In this document: one piece after another, positions 41,887 to 50,504 of the stretch
How positions within the stretch are numbered: the stretch's first letter is position 1
How the letters are laid out: each line of letters begins with the position of its first letter
Assembly: GCA_041394705.1 (NCBI GenBank)
Contig: JAWKHS010000003.1
Span: 682,001-746,000 of the forward strand
Source of the DNA: Vicinamibacterales bacterium
Lineage (GTDB): Bacteria; Acidobacteriota; Vicinamibacteria; Vicinamibacterales; UBA2999
Length of the DNA stretch: 64,000 nucleotides
Direction: 5' to 3'
Notes under the pieces: model-generated
Told to the model about the DNA's origin: nothing
Databases searched by the model: none
What the model saw: only the letters and a program-made list of their open reading frames with translations
Translations under genes and position numbers: made by a program

Positions 41887-43032
41887 CTACGGCTCGGGCT
41901 TCGGCCGGCCGGCGGCCTCCCGCTCGCGGGCGCGCTCGCCGGAGAGGATGTTCGTCATCGCGTAGTTGCCCTCGTGGCACGCGTACTCGTAGACCGCTTC
42001 GTCGATCCTCGTGAAGGGCAGTTCGCCCGACCAGGGCGCGGTGAACACGGACGGATCGTCCATCGTGAAGCGGTAGGTGATGGTGTCGGGGCCCGTCCGC
42101 GTGAACCACTCGGTGACCTTCAGCTGCTCCGAGGCCCCGCGGTACGGCCACAGGATGCTCGTCTGCGCCACCTGCGCGGGGTTGATGTTCGTGGTCTCCA
42201 CGACCAGGGTGTCGCCCTCCCAATGGCCGATGGAGTCGCCGAACCAGGGCTGGAGCCCGGCAGGGAGGTGGGCCGTGGCGTTCAGGCGGACGATCCGGAC
42301 GTCGTGCACCATCTCGGCCAGGATGACGACGTGGTCGGGCGTCTGCACGATGGTGTAGTTGTTGTTGTAGAAGTAGTTCGGCAGCATCGGCGGACCGGCG
42401 TTCGACCCGAACGACAGCACGCACTGGTCGGCCAGCGGCCGGACCTCCGGATGGTCGAATTCGCCGAACTGCCGGGACCGCGCGGCCAATTCGGCCTGAC
42501 GCGCCTTCCCCACGTCAGTGAGCGGCGGGATGCGCCCGTTCGGCGGATCCACGATGATCGACGCGCGTGGGACGCCGTCGATGCGGATCACCTTGAGTCC
42601 CGGGTCCAGCCAGAAGCCGTTGTAGCCGCCCACGGCGCCGCCGGCCGCTTCGGAGATGCGCTCGACGAACGACTGTTGCCCGGGTGTCGTGAACCCGCCC
42701 GCGTCCCCGCCCTTCTCGGGCGCGTCGCGGTTGGGGTCGCTCGGCTGATCGCGGAAGGCCTCGACGAACTCGGCCCGCCGCTCGATGGCGGCGGCTTCTT
42801 CCTCGGTCAGCGTCAGGCCGTGCTGGCCCTGGCGCTCGAGCGGCGTCTGCGTCTCGTTGGTCCAGTTGCCCTGGAGATCCGGCGTGCCGTCCGGGGTGCG
42901 GGGCACCGTCCACCCCGGCGGCGGGGCGGCGGGCGTGGTTGTCTGGCCCTGCCCGGCCGCCGTAACGGTCAGGACCAGCGCCATCAGCGCGGCCGGCACG
43001 ACGGAACGACGAACGCGGGACGACTGCCCCAT
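41887..43032 (-). CDS. Conserved exported protein of unknown function
   Basis: A 381-residue protein with a signal peptide (about 1-27) and an AGGAGG Shine-Dalgarno. The mature start PRTPDGTPDLQGNWTNETQT and the late block WFGDSIGHWEGDTLVVETTN are features I associate with a large family of Acidobacteria/Proteobacteria secreted proteins without assigned function. The protein is beta-rich and ends in a charged, proline-containing tail. It is the last gene of a minus-strand trio with the aminotransferase (19 bp upstream) and the creatininase-like gene. No catalytic motif is evident. Confidence 0.8.
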   Translation of the reverse strand: MGQSSRVRRSVVPAALMALVLTVTAAGQGQTTTPAAPPPGWTVPRTPDGTPDLQGNWTNETQTPLERQGQHGLTLTEEEAAAIERRAEFVEAFRDQPSDPNRDAPEKGGDAGGFTTPGQQSFVERISEAAGGAVGGYNGFWLDPGLKVIRIDGVPRASIIVDPPNGRIPPLTDVGKARQAELAARSRQFGEFDHPEVRPLADQCVLSFGSNAGPPMLPNYFYNNNYTIVQTPDHVVILAEMVHDVRIVRLNATAHLPAGLQPWFGDSIGHWEGDTLVVETTNINPAQVAQTSILWPYRGASEQLKVTEWFTRTGPDTITYRFTMDDPSVFTAPWSGELPFTRIDEAVYEYACHEGNYAMTNILSGERAREREAAGRPKPEP

Positions 43033-43051
43033 GCCGAAGCCTCCTGCCCGG

Positions 43052-44266
43052 CTACTTCAAGCCTTCCGCCACCGTGAGGAACCGATCGATGTCGCCGTCC
43101 GTGTTGAAGAGGGCCGGGGACACGCGGATCTGCCGGCCGTTCTCCCGCACGCTGACCGACGTCTTCGTGTCGGCCAGGTGCCGGGTGATGTCCGCCTCGG
43201 GCCGCGCGACCTTGAAGGCCACGATGGACGAGCGGTTGCCCTCAGGCGTGACCACGTCGAAGCCCAGCGTCCGGAGACCTCTCTGCAACCGGTGGGCGAG
43301 GCCGACCGTGTGCGCCTCGATCCTCCCGACGCCCACGCGCTCGAGGTACGACAGCCCCGCCCCGAGCTGGTAGATGGGGCCGAAGGCGGGCGTCGCGTAG
43401 TCGAACTTCTTCGCCGTCTGGTAGATGGCGAACTCGGTGGGGCCGATCTCGCGCTCGGCGTTGCGCCACCCGTAGCGGTCCACGCGCAGGCGCGGCAGGG
43501 CGTCGCGCCGGACGTAGAACGGCGCCACGCCGTAGGTGCCGAGCACCCACTTGTAGGTGCCGATGCACATGGCGTCCACGCCGGCCGCCTTCACGTCCAC
43601 CGGGAACATGCCCACGCCCTGGATGCCGTCGGTGTAGAAGAACGCGCCGTGCGCGTGGGCGAGATCCGCGATGGGCCGCATGTCGTGCCGGTAGCCGTTC
43701 TGGTGCGAGACCCACGCCACCGAGACGATCCGGGTGCGGGCGTTCACGAGCGGCTCCAGTTCCTTCACCGTCACTGCGCCGCCGACGGCGCGGGCGATCC
43801 GGAGCTCGACGCCCGTGGCCTTCGCGAGCTCCGAGTAGAGGACGAACTCGGACTCGTAGTGGAGCTCGTCGAGGACGACGTTGTCGCCGCGTCCCGGCGC
43901 CAGCGAGTTGGCGACCACGTTCTCGCCTTCGCTCGTGGCCGACAGGAACGCGATCTCGTCGGGACTCGCGTTGATCAGCCGCGCATACTGCGCGCGCACC
44001 TCCTCGGTGCGCGCCAGCATGTCGCCCAGGACGATCGGCGCCGTGCCCTTGGCCTCGGCGAAGGCGCGGCCCACCTCCATCACCGGCCGGGGCGTGGGCG
44101 CGATGTAGGCGGAGTTCAGGAAGAGGGAGGTCGCAGCGACGGGGAAGTCGGCCCGCACGCCCAGCGGATCGCCTGCCCCCTGCAGGGCGGACGTGCCCGC
44201 CCCCAGGGGACCGAGGCTCGCCATGGCCGGAAGCGCGGTCAGCATGGTGCGGCGCGAGACGGTCAT
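43052..44266 (-). CDS. Tat-exported class V aminotransferase (PLP enzyme)
   Basis: A 404-residue fold-type I PLP enzyme of the class V family (cysteine-desulfurase/isopenicillin-N-epimerase-like). The cofactor-binding region has ATSEGENVVAN, the Asp in FFYTDGIQGVGMFPVD, and the Schiff-base Lys in IGTYKWVLGTYGVAPFYV. The N-terminus carries a twin-arginine signal (SRRTMLTALPAMASLGPLG), so it is exported folded with PLP, which is unusual for aminotransferases. No desulfurase active-site Cys loop is obvious, making a lyase, epimerase or transaminase role more likely. GAGGAGG precedes the ATG. It lies between the creatininase-like and unknown secreted genes. Confidence 0.88.
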   Translation of the reverse strand: MTVSRRTMLTALPAMASLGPLGAGTSALQGAGDPLGVRADFPVAATSLFLNSAYIAPTPRPVMEVGRAFAEAKGTAPIVLGDMLARTEEVRAQYARLINASPDEIAFLSATSEGENVVANSLAPGRGDNVVLDELHYESEFVLYSELAKATGVELRIARAVGGAVTVKELEPLVNARTRIVSVAWVSHQNGYRHDMRPIADLAHAHGAFFYTDGIQGVGMFPVDVKAAGVDAMCIGTYKWVLGTYGVAPFYVRRDALPRLRVDRYGWRNAEREIGPTEFAIYQTAKKFDYATPAFGPIYQLGAGLSYLERVGVGRIEAHTVGLAHRLQRGLRTLGFDVVTPEGNRSSIVAFKVARPEADITRHLADTKTSVSVRENGRQIRVSPALFNTDGDIDRFLTVAEGLK

Positions 44267-44285
44267 GCGAGCCTCCTCGTGCCTC

Positions 44286-45161
44286 CTACTGCATCGACGA
44301 CGACTGGCCCAGCAGCTGCTTGATCTGCCGGACGGCGTACGCCGTCTTCATGTCGAACAGCTTCTTGCCGAGCTCCGCGGAGCTCCGACGGCCATCGCCG
44401 CTGATCCCGTTGTTGATGCGCGGCTTGGTCCGGTCGGGGCGCTCGCCGGGCGGCGGCAGGGGATCGCCGAGCGCGTCCTTCACCAGGTCCTTGCGGACCC
44501 AACCCTTCTCGCCGCCGAGATACAGCATCTCCGAGGTGTCGGGAATACCGGCGTGCGAGCTGAGCGGGTAGCCGTTCTGCTTGAGGTACGCGTCGAAGTC
44601 GCCGTTGGCCTTCGAGTACACCTCGTCGCAGAACACCACGCGGATGCCCTGCCCGGAGTACTTGGCGTCCAGCTTCGCGGCCACGGCCTTGAGCTGCTCC
44701 TGGCCGCCGCCGTGATCGCCCATGAGGACGACGTTCTTGAATCCCGTCCTGATGAGCTCTTCGGCTACCTGCTCGTTGAGGGCCTGGAAGATCTCGTTGG
44801 TGAGACCGATGGTGCCCGGCAGCTCGGCGCTGGCCCGATTGGGCGAGAAGGGGAGGACTGGAGCCGCGATGGCGTTCCCGAGCTTCAGCGCGATGTCGCG
44901 CACCTGCTCGCGCCCCATCAGCGTATGGCCGCCGTTGACGTTCTGCGGGCCTCGCTGCTCGGTGCCGCCGTTGTAGACGAGGGCCGTCGTCTTGCCCGCG
45001 GCGATGGCGGCCTTCACTTCCGGCCACGTCATCATCTCGAACTCGACATTGGGCGTGCGTCCGCCGGCCGCCCCCGCACTCACGGTTTGCGCGGCCGCCG
45101 TGGCCCCGCCCGCGAGCATCGCCGCCGCCATCACCACGCCGCTCCACTTGCCGTATCGCAT
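44286..45161 (-). CDS. Exported creatininase family protein with altered metal ligands
   Basis: A 291-residue protein with a signal peptide (about 1-25). The creatininase fold is seen from GGTEQRGPQNVNGGH, GDHGGGQEQL and SHAGIPDTSEMLYLGGE. In creatininase the first motif is EQHGPH with a later Asp ligand; here the His is Arg and the Asp position is His, so metal binding must differ. Family members hydrolyse cyclic amides or, as in MftE, trim peptides. The substrate is unknown. It is the first gene of the trio with the aminotransferase and secreted-unknown genes, and probably shares a periplasmic pathway with them. Confidence 0.82.
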   Translation of the reverse strand: MRYGKWSGVVMAAAMLAGGATAAAQTVSAGAAGGRTPNVEFEMMTWPEVKAAIAAGKTTALVYNGGTEQRGPQNVNGGHTLMGREQVRDIALKLGNAIAAPVLPFSPNRASAELPGTIGLTNEIFQALNEQVAEELIRTGFKNVVLMGDHGGGQEQLKAVAAKLDAKYSGQGIRVVFCDEVYSKANGDFDAYLKQNGYPLSSHAGIPDTSEMLYLGGEKGWVRKDLVKDALGDPLPPPGERPDRTKPRINNGISGDGRRSSAELGKKLFDMKTAYAVRQIKQLLGQSSSMQ

Positions 45162-45282
45162 CGTGCCCCGCTCTTTCCCGCCGCCGGCGTGCGTCGACTG
45201 CGCCAGCCCCGGCGGCGGCGCCCCTCAGCATAGCCGACGCGCCCGGGGCCCGCGGGGCGCGCCCGCCACCGGAGCCCCGCGC

Positions 45283-45288
45283 GATAAT
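45283..45288 (+). promoter_or_regulatory. Putative leaderless -10 (GATAAT) of the phosphatase-superfamily/TPR gene
   Basis: GATAAT lies 7 nt before the GTG at 45296. It contains the ATG at 45287 that would otherwise be chosen as the start, so the -10 and that ATG are mutually exclusive choices. Confidence 0.45.
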
Positions 45289-45295
45289 GGGGCTC

Positions 45296-47158
45296 GTGCC
45301 GGCGCGAGTGGCGGGGTGGGGCGTGGCGCTCGCGGCGTGCCTGTCCGCCGCGTGCGGCGGGCCGACGCCCGCGCCCGGGTCCGCCGGGCCGGCGGGCCCC
45401 GCGCGCCACCTCCTGCTCGTCACGATCGACACGCTACGCGCCGACCGGGTGGGGGCGTATGGCTACGCCCGGGCCAGGACGCCCGTGCTCGACGGCCTCG
45501 CCGCCGCGGGACTCAGACTCGACCGGGCGTACGCGGCTGCCCCGGTCACCTTGCCGTCCCACGCGTCCCTCCTCACGGGCCGGTATCCCCCGACGCACGG
45601 CGCCCGCCACAACGGCATCGCCCTCGCCGCCGGCCAGCCCACGCTGGCCACGCGCCTGAAGGCGGCCGGGTTCGCGACCGGCGCGTTCGTCGCGGCGTTC
45701 CCGCTGGACCACCGGTTCGGCCTCGCGGCCGGCTTCGACAGCTACGGCGATCGGCTGCCGCGGAGGGCCGACGGGCGTCCCGCGGACGAGCGTCCCGGCG
45801 AGCAGGTGGTGGACGAGGCCCTGGCATGGCGGCACGGCACCGGCGACGCCCGGACGTTCCTCTGGGTCCACCTCTTCGAGCCGCACGCCCCGTATGGCGA
45901 CCCGCGGAGCGGCCGCGCGGCGGCCGATCGCTACGACGACGACGTGGCCGAAGCCGACCGGCAGGTGGGCCGGCTGCTGGCGGGCCTCGGGCCCGACCTG
46001 TCGCAGACGCTCATCGTGGCCGCCGCGGACCACGGGGAGGCGTTCGGTGAGCACGGTGAGGTGGGGCACAGCCTCTTCGTGTACGACACGACGCTCCGCG
46101 TGCCGCTCGTGCTGCGTGGGCCAGGCGTCGGGCGGGCGGTCGACACCCACGCCGTGTCGCTCGTGGACGTCCTGCCGACCGTGCTCGGGCTTCTCGGCGT
46201 GCCTCCGCCTTCGCCAGGCGACATCGACGGCCGCGCGTTTGCCGGGCCGGGGGCGTCCGCGCCCGATCCCGATCGCGCCCTCTACGCCGAGACCGAGGCC
46301 CCGCGACTGGACTTCGGGTGGAGCGCCTTGCGATCCATCCGCCGCGGCGGACTGAAGTTCATCGAGGCGCCGACGCCTGAACTCTACGATCTGGCGGCCG
46401 ATCCGGGGGAGTCCGCGAATCTCGCGTCTCGCCGCGCGCCCGATGCGGCCCGGCTCGCCGCCTCGCTGCCCACGGCGGGAGGCGCGGTCCCGGGCCCCGC
46501 CGACCTCGATCCCGACGCGCGGCGCCGGCTGCAGGCCCTGGGGTATCTCTCGGGGGCAGGGCCAGCGGGCGGCGGGCCCGCGGTCGACCCGAAGGACCGC
46601 GTCGCGCTGGCGGCGCGCATCGCGGAAGTGACGTCGGGCGAGCTCGCGGGCCCCGCCCTCGAGGACGCGCTCCGGGCGATCCTCCGGGAGGACCCGCGCA
46701 ACCCGCAGGCGCAGGTGCGGCTCGGCTACGCGCTCGTCGCCCGCGACCGGTGCGCGGACGCGGTCCCGCTCTTCCGGGCAGCCATCGCCGCCGGCATGCC
46801 GACGGCCGACGCCTATCTGGGCCTGGCTGGATGCCTCGCCGGCGACGGCAAGGTCGAGGAGGCGGCAGCCGCCCTGGCGGCCGCGGACGCCGTGGAGCCC
46901 GGCAACCCCGTGGTGGCGGCCAATCGCGGCACGCTCTTGTCGGATGCCGGCCACCCGGAGGCCGCGCTCGACTTCCTTCGGCGGGCGGTGCAGGCCGACC
47001 CCGACCTGCACCAGGCGCGCTTCGGCCTGGCCATCGCCCTGGCCCGGCTGGGGCGTCGCGAAGAGGCGGCGCGGGAAGCCGTCGTCCTGCTCCAGCGCCT
47101 GCCGGCGACCGCCCCGCAGCGTGCGGAGGTGCAGCGCCTCGTCGACGCCCTCCGCTGA
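45296..47158 (+). CDS. Sulfatase-like/phosphodiesterase lipoprotein with TPR repeats
   Basis: About 620 residues from the GTG at 45296; the ATG at 45287 adds three residues. A lipobox ends at Cys20 (LSAAC). The alkaline-phosphatase-superfamily domain (40-400) has the metal Asp in LVTIDTLRADRVG, the nucleophile motif VTLPSHASLLTGRYP, and AADHGEAFGEHGEVGH. The nucleophile is Thr85; the Cys/Ser needed for formylglycine in true sulfatases is absent. T-x-P-x-H is the motif of nucleotide-pyrophosphatase-type phosphodiesterases, so phosphoester rather than sulfate hydrolysis is favoured. Four or more TPR-like helices fill 440-620. A paralogue lies on the other side of the TonB receptor. Confidence 0.85.
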   Translation: MPARVAGWGVALAACLSAACGGPTPAPGSAGPAGPARHLLLVTIDTLRADRVGAYGYARARTPVLDGLAAAGLRLDRAYAAAPVTLPSHASLLTGRYPPTHGARHNGIALAAGQPTLATRLKAAGFATGAFVAAFPLDHRFGLAAGFDSYGDRLPRRADGRPADERPGEQVVDEALAWRHGTGDARTFLWVHLFEPHAPYGDPRSGRAAADRYDDDVAEADRQVGRLLAGLGPDLSQTLIVAAADHGEAFGEHGEVGHSLFVYDTTLRVPLVLRGPGVGRAVDTHAVSLVDVLPTVLGLLGVPPPSPGDIDGRAFAGPGASAPDPDRALYAETEAPRLDFGWSALRSIRRGGLKFIEAPTPELYDLAADPGESANLASRRAPDAARLAASLPTAGGAVPGPADLDPDARRRLQALGYLSGAGPAGGGPAVDPKDRVALAARIAEVTSGELAGPALEDALRAILREDPRNPQAQVRLGYALVARDRCADAVPLFRAAIAAGMPTADAYLGLAGCLAGDGKVEEAAAALAAADAVEPGNPVVAANRGTLLSDAGHPEAALDFLRRAVQADPDLHQARFGLAIALARLGRREEAAREAVVLLQRLPATAPQRAEVQRLVDALR

Positions 47159-47456
47159 CGTCCGCCCCTGCGTCCGGCCCGACCGGCGGCCGCGGGCCCG
47201 CCTGCGTGCGGTCCGTCATGGAATTTCCGATGTTCAGCCCAAAATTCTGCGCGACAGTCCCTAGGGCTCTCCGGATATTTGGATGGCCGCGGGTGGTCGC
47301 CAGCGGACACCCCTGGCCATTGCGCGGGTTTCACGGCGTCTGACCGGCTGGCGACGAGTTCGTCACCACCCCGGCGGTTGGTCCGGGGCTTGCTCTCGAA
47401 CGGGCGTTACGCAAGTTCTTGCCATGTCGAGGACTGACACCCTAGGAGAGCCATTC
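47159..47456 (+). promoter_or_regulatory. Upstream region of the TonB receptor gene
   Basis: This 298-bp region has no gene. Its middle (about 47220-47285) is clearly less GC-rich than its surroundings and includes AAAATTCT and GATATT, so promoter elements probably lie there, but no -35/-10 pair is convincing. A good Shine-Dalgarno (AGGAG at 47443-47447) precedes the ATG at 47457. The longer open frame through this region is not supported. Confidence 0.4.
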
Positions 47457-50396
47457 ATGAAGAGGTACATACTGGCGGCGCTCGCCAGCGTGGTGCTGTG
47501 TGCGACCGTCGCGGCTGCGCAGCAGACCGCGGGCAACGTCACCGGACGCATCACCGACGCCCAGAACGCCGCCATCCCCGGCGTCACCGTGGTCGCCCGC
47601 AACATCGCGACCGGCCTCACCCGCACGGACGTCACCGACGGCGAAGGCATCTACCGGCTGAGTTCGCTGCCCGTCGGCACCTACGACATCTCGGCCGAGC
47701 TCTCGGGCTTCGCCGGCGTCGAGAGCAAGGGCATCGTGGTGAACGTGGGCCAGACCATCGACCTGCCGTTCTCCCTGCGGGTCGCGACCGTGCAGGAGAC
47801 CGTCACGGTCACGGGCGAGACGCCCCTCATCCAGACGACCTCGTCGTCGGTGGGCGGCGTGGTGGACGTGGGCCGGATCGAGAGCCTGCCCCTGAACGGC
47901 CGCCAGTTCGCCAACCTCGCCGCGACCGTGCCCGGCGTGGGCCTCGGCTTCCACAGCGACCCGACCAAGAGCACGCAGTACGCGCCGCAGATCGGCGGCG
48001 GCAACGGCCGCAACCTCAACTACCAGATCGACGGCGGCGACAACAACGACGACACGGTCGGCGGCCTGCTGCAGCTCTTCCCGCTCGAGGCCATCCAGGA
48101 GTTCAACATCCTCACGTCACGCTACAAGGCCGAGTACGGCCGCAGCAATGGCGGCGTGATGAACATCGTCACCAAGAGCGGCACGAACAACCTGCGCGGC
48201 AGCTGGTTCACGCTCGGCCGCGACAAGGCGATGAACGCCGTCACCCAGAGCGAGCTCGCCGCGGGTGGCGACAAGCAGGACTACCGGCGCTACCAGTTCG
48301 GCGGCTCGTTCGGCGGCCCGCTGGTGAAGGACAAGGTCCACTACTTCGGCGCGGCCGAGCGCACGCAGCAGGACACGAAGCAGATCGTGGACACGCGCGG
48401 CCTCTTCCCTGGGGAGGACGGCATCTTCGACACGCCCTACCGAGAGAACCTCATCACGGGCAAGATCACGGCGAGCCTGAACCCGGCCAACTATCTGGCC
48501 GTCCGCTACGGGCGCAACCAGAACTCGCAGCCCTACGGCGCCGATCCGCAGACGCCCGTCAACGGCTGGGGCACGAGCGAGAACAAGTTCAACTCGATGA
48601 ACCTGAACCACAACTGGGTGCTCGGCGGCTCGATGCTGAACGAAGTCATCGTGCAGTACGCGGACTTCAGCAACGCGATCAGCGCCAACAGCTCCGATCC
48701 CACGCAGACGTTCCCGAACGGCGTCAGCATCGGCCAGAACGGCAACACGCCCCAGTCCACCCAGCAGAAGAAGTGGCAGTTCCGTGATGACTTCTCCTGG
48801 CACGTCACCGGGATGGGCGGCCTCGGCCACGACATGAAGGCCGGCATCAACTTCATCAACGAGCCGCGCCTGTTCATCACGTTCAACACCGGCACGAACG
48901 ACTACACCTACACGCACCTCGACAACAACATCAACGGGCCGATCTCGGTGATCACCAGGAACGGCGGCGCGGCCGAGGCGAACATCCCGCTCAAGCAGTA
49001 CGCGGGCTACATCCAGGACGACTGGCGCATCTCCGACCGCCTCACCCTGAACATCGGCCTGCGCTACGACCTCATCACGGGCCTGCAGGTGAACCAGGCG
49101 AAGAATCCCAACTTCGTGAAGGTGCAGGCCGCGGGCGCCGCGGGTCTCCTGTCCGGGATCAAGGGCATGGAGAACTTCGGGAAGGACCCGAAGGACGACA
49201 CGAACAACATCCAGCCCCGCCTCGGATTCGCCTACGACCTGAAGGGCGACGGCCAGGATCTCATCCGCGGCGGCTGGGGCGTCTACTACGACATGGGCTA
49301 CACGAACTCGAACGTGCTGTTCGCGGCGATCGACGCGACGGGCATCGGGTCCGGCTCGATCTTCAACGTGGACAACCCGTCGGGCATCCGCAATCCCGAC
49401 GGCAGCTTCTACCAGATCGGCCAGCCCATCGCGAACATCGCGAGCCAGAACCAGGCCAACGCGAGCGCGCTGCCGCTCATCGGCCAGTTCCTGGATCCGC
49501 GCCTGCAGATGCCCTACACGCGTCAGGCCTCGCTCGGCTGGTCGCACCAGTTCACGACGAGCATGGTCTTCAGCCTGGACCTGGTGCGCAACGACGCGCG
49601 CGACCTGAACGTCCGGCCGCGCATCAACACGCGCCCGGTGAACCAGCCGACGGCGCCCCGCCGTCTGGCATTCCTCGACCTGCAGCCGAACGCGGCGGGC
49701 ACCCGCCCAGCCATCAGCGCGGGCAAGGGCCGGTACCAGGCGGCGATCTTCTCGGTGCAGCGCCGCATGTCCAACGGGCTCCAGTTCACGGCCAACTACA
49801 CGCTGGCCGAGGCCAAGAGCACGGTCGGCACGGCCGGTGACGAGCTGAACTCCAACAACCTGCAGGACGCGGCGCTGCTCTACGACGACCCGAAGGTGTT
49901 CGGGCCGACGAGCCGCACCGACGCCCGCCACAGCGGCACGCTCTCGGCCGTGTGGCAGGCGCCGTTCGGCATCAGCGTGTCGCCCATCGTCCTGTTCCGC
50001 TCGCCGCTCCCGGTGTCGATCACCGAGGGCCTCGACACCAACAGCAACGGCGAGCGCAACGACCTGCCCGCCAAGGCCTACCAGTTCGACGGCATCGGCA
50101 AGGCGCCGAAGGAAATCGGCGACTGCAAGACGTGGAACTGCGGCCGCGGCGCCTGGCGCACGCAGGCCAACCTGCGCGTGTCGAAGTCGTTCTCGCTCGG
50201 CGGCTCGGCGCGCATCGAGGCGATTGGCGAGATCTTCAACATGTTCAACGCCAAGAACCCGTCCACGTTCACCACGACGCGCCTCCTCGGCACGGGCGCG
50301 CCGAACCCGGACTTCATGCAGCCGCAGGAGTACTCGGGCGACTTCCAGAACCCCGAGCAGCGTGTCGGCCAGATCGGGTTCCGGTTCTCGTTCTAG
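47457..50396 (+). CDS. TonB-dependent receptor with carboxypeptidase-regulatory-like domain
   Basis: A 979-residue outer-membrane protein. After a signal peptide (1-21), residues 25-110 form a carboxypeptidase-regulatory-like domain (NVTGRITDAQNAAIPGVTVV, GEGIYRLSSLPVGTYDI). The plug follows (ETVTVTGETPLIQTTSS, LPLNGRQFANLAATVPGV, SRYKAEYGRSNGGVMNIVTK). The rest is a long barrel ending QRVGQIGFRFSF, with the terminal Phe needed for outer-membrane insertion. It is of the Oar-like type frequent in Acidobacteria and is not followed by a SusD gene. The substrate is unknown; flanking phosphatase-superfamily lipoproteins suggest a phosphorylated or sulfated ligand only weakly. A strong hairpin terminator follows. 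Confidence 0.95.
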   Translation: MKRYILAALASVVLCATVAAAQQTAGNVTGRITDAQNAAIPGVTVVARNIATGLTRTDVTDGEGIYRLSSLPVGTYDISAELSGFAGVESKGIVVNVGQTIDLPFSLRVATVQETVTVTGETPLIQTTSSSVGGVVDVGRIESLPLNGRQFANLAATVPGVGLGFHSDPTKSTQYAPQIGGGNGRNLNYQIDGGDNNDDTVGGLLQLFPLEAIQEFNILTSRYKAEYGRSNGGVMNIVTKSGTNNLRGSWFTLGRDKAMNAVTQSELAAGGDKQDYRRYQFGGSFGGPLVKDKVHYFGAAERTQQDTKQIVDTRGLFPGEDGIFDTPYRENLITGKITASLNPANYLAVRYGRNQNSQPYGADPQTPVNGWGTSENKFNSMNLNHNWVLGGSMLNEVIVQYADFSNAISANSSDPTQTFPNGVSIGQNGNTPQSTQQKKWQFRDDFSWHVTGMGGLGHDMKAGINFINEPRLFITFNTGTNDYTYTHLDNNINGPISVITRNGGAAEANIPLKQYAGYIQDDWRISDRLTLNIGLRYDLITGLQVNQAKNPNFVKVQAAGAAGLLSGIKGMENFGKDPKDDTNNIQPRLGFAYDLKGDGQDLIRGGWGVYYDMGYTNSNVLFAAIDATGIGSGSIFNVDNPSGIRNPDGSFYQIGQPIANIASQNQANASALPLIGQFLDPRLQMPYTRQASLGWSHQFTTSMVFSLDLVRNDARDLNVRPRINTRPVNQPTAPRRLAFLDLQPNAAGTRPAISAGKGRYQAAIFSVQRRMSNGLQFTANYTLAEAKSTVGTAGDELNSNNLQDAALLYDDPKVFGPTSRTDARHSGTLSAVWQAPFGISVSPIVLFRSPLPVSITEGLDTNSNGERNDLPAKAYQFDGIGKAPKEIGDCKTWNCGRGAWRTQANLRVSKSFSLGGSARIEAIGEIFNMFNAKNPSTFTTTRLLGTGAPNPDFMQPQEYSGDFQNPEQRVGQIGFRFSF

Positions 50397-50444
50397 TACC
50401 GGGGCTCGGGTCCCGGGTCCCGGGGCCGAAATCGTGTCGCGAAT

Positions 50445-50479
50445 GGGCGGCTTCCCTTCGGGGAGCCGCCCTTCGTCTT
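50445..50479 (+). terminator. Rho-independent terminator after the TonB receptor gene
   Basis: A hairpin at 50445-50471 pairs GGGCGGCT with AGCCGCCC around a CCC/GGG top and a TTCG loop, and is followed by TTCGTCTT. It lies 49 bp after the stop codon, between convergent genes, and may act in both directions. Confidence 0.7.
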
Positions 50480-50504
50480 GCAGGGCCCAGGCGGTGAACC
50501 CTCC

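Noticed and set aside
47283..47456. N-terminal extension of the TonB receptor
   Set aside because: There is no signal peptide at the longer start, while the ATG at 47457 has both AGGAG and a good signal peptide.
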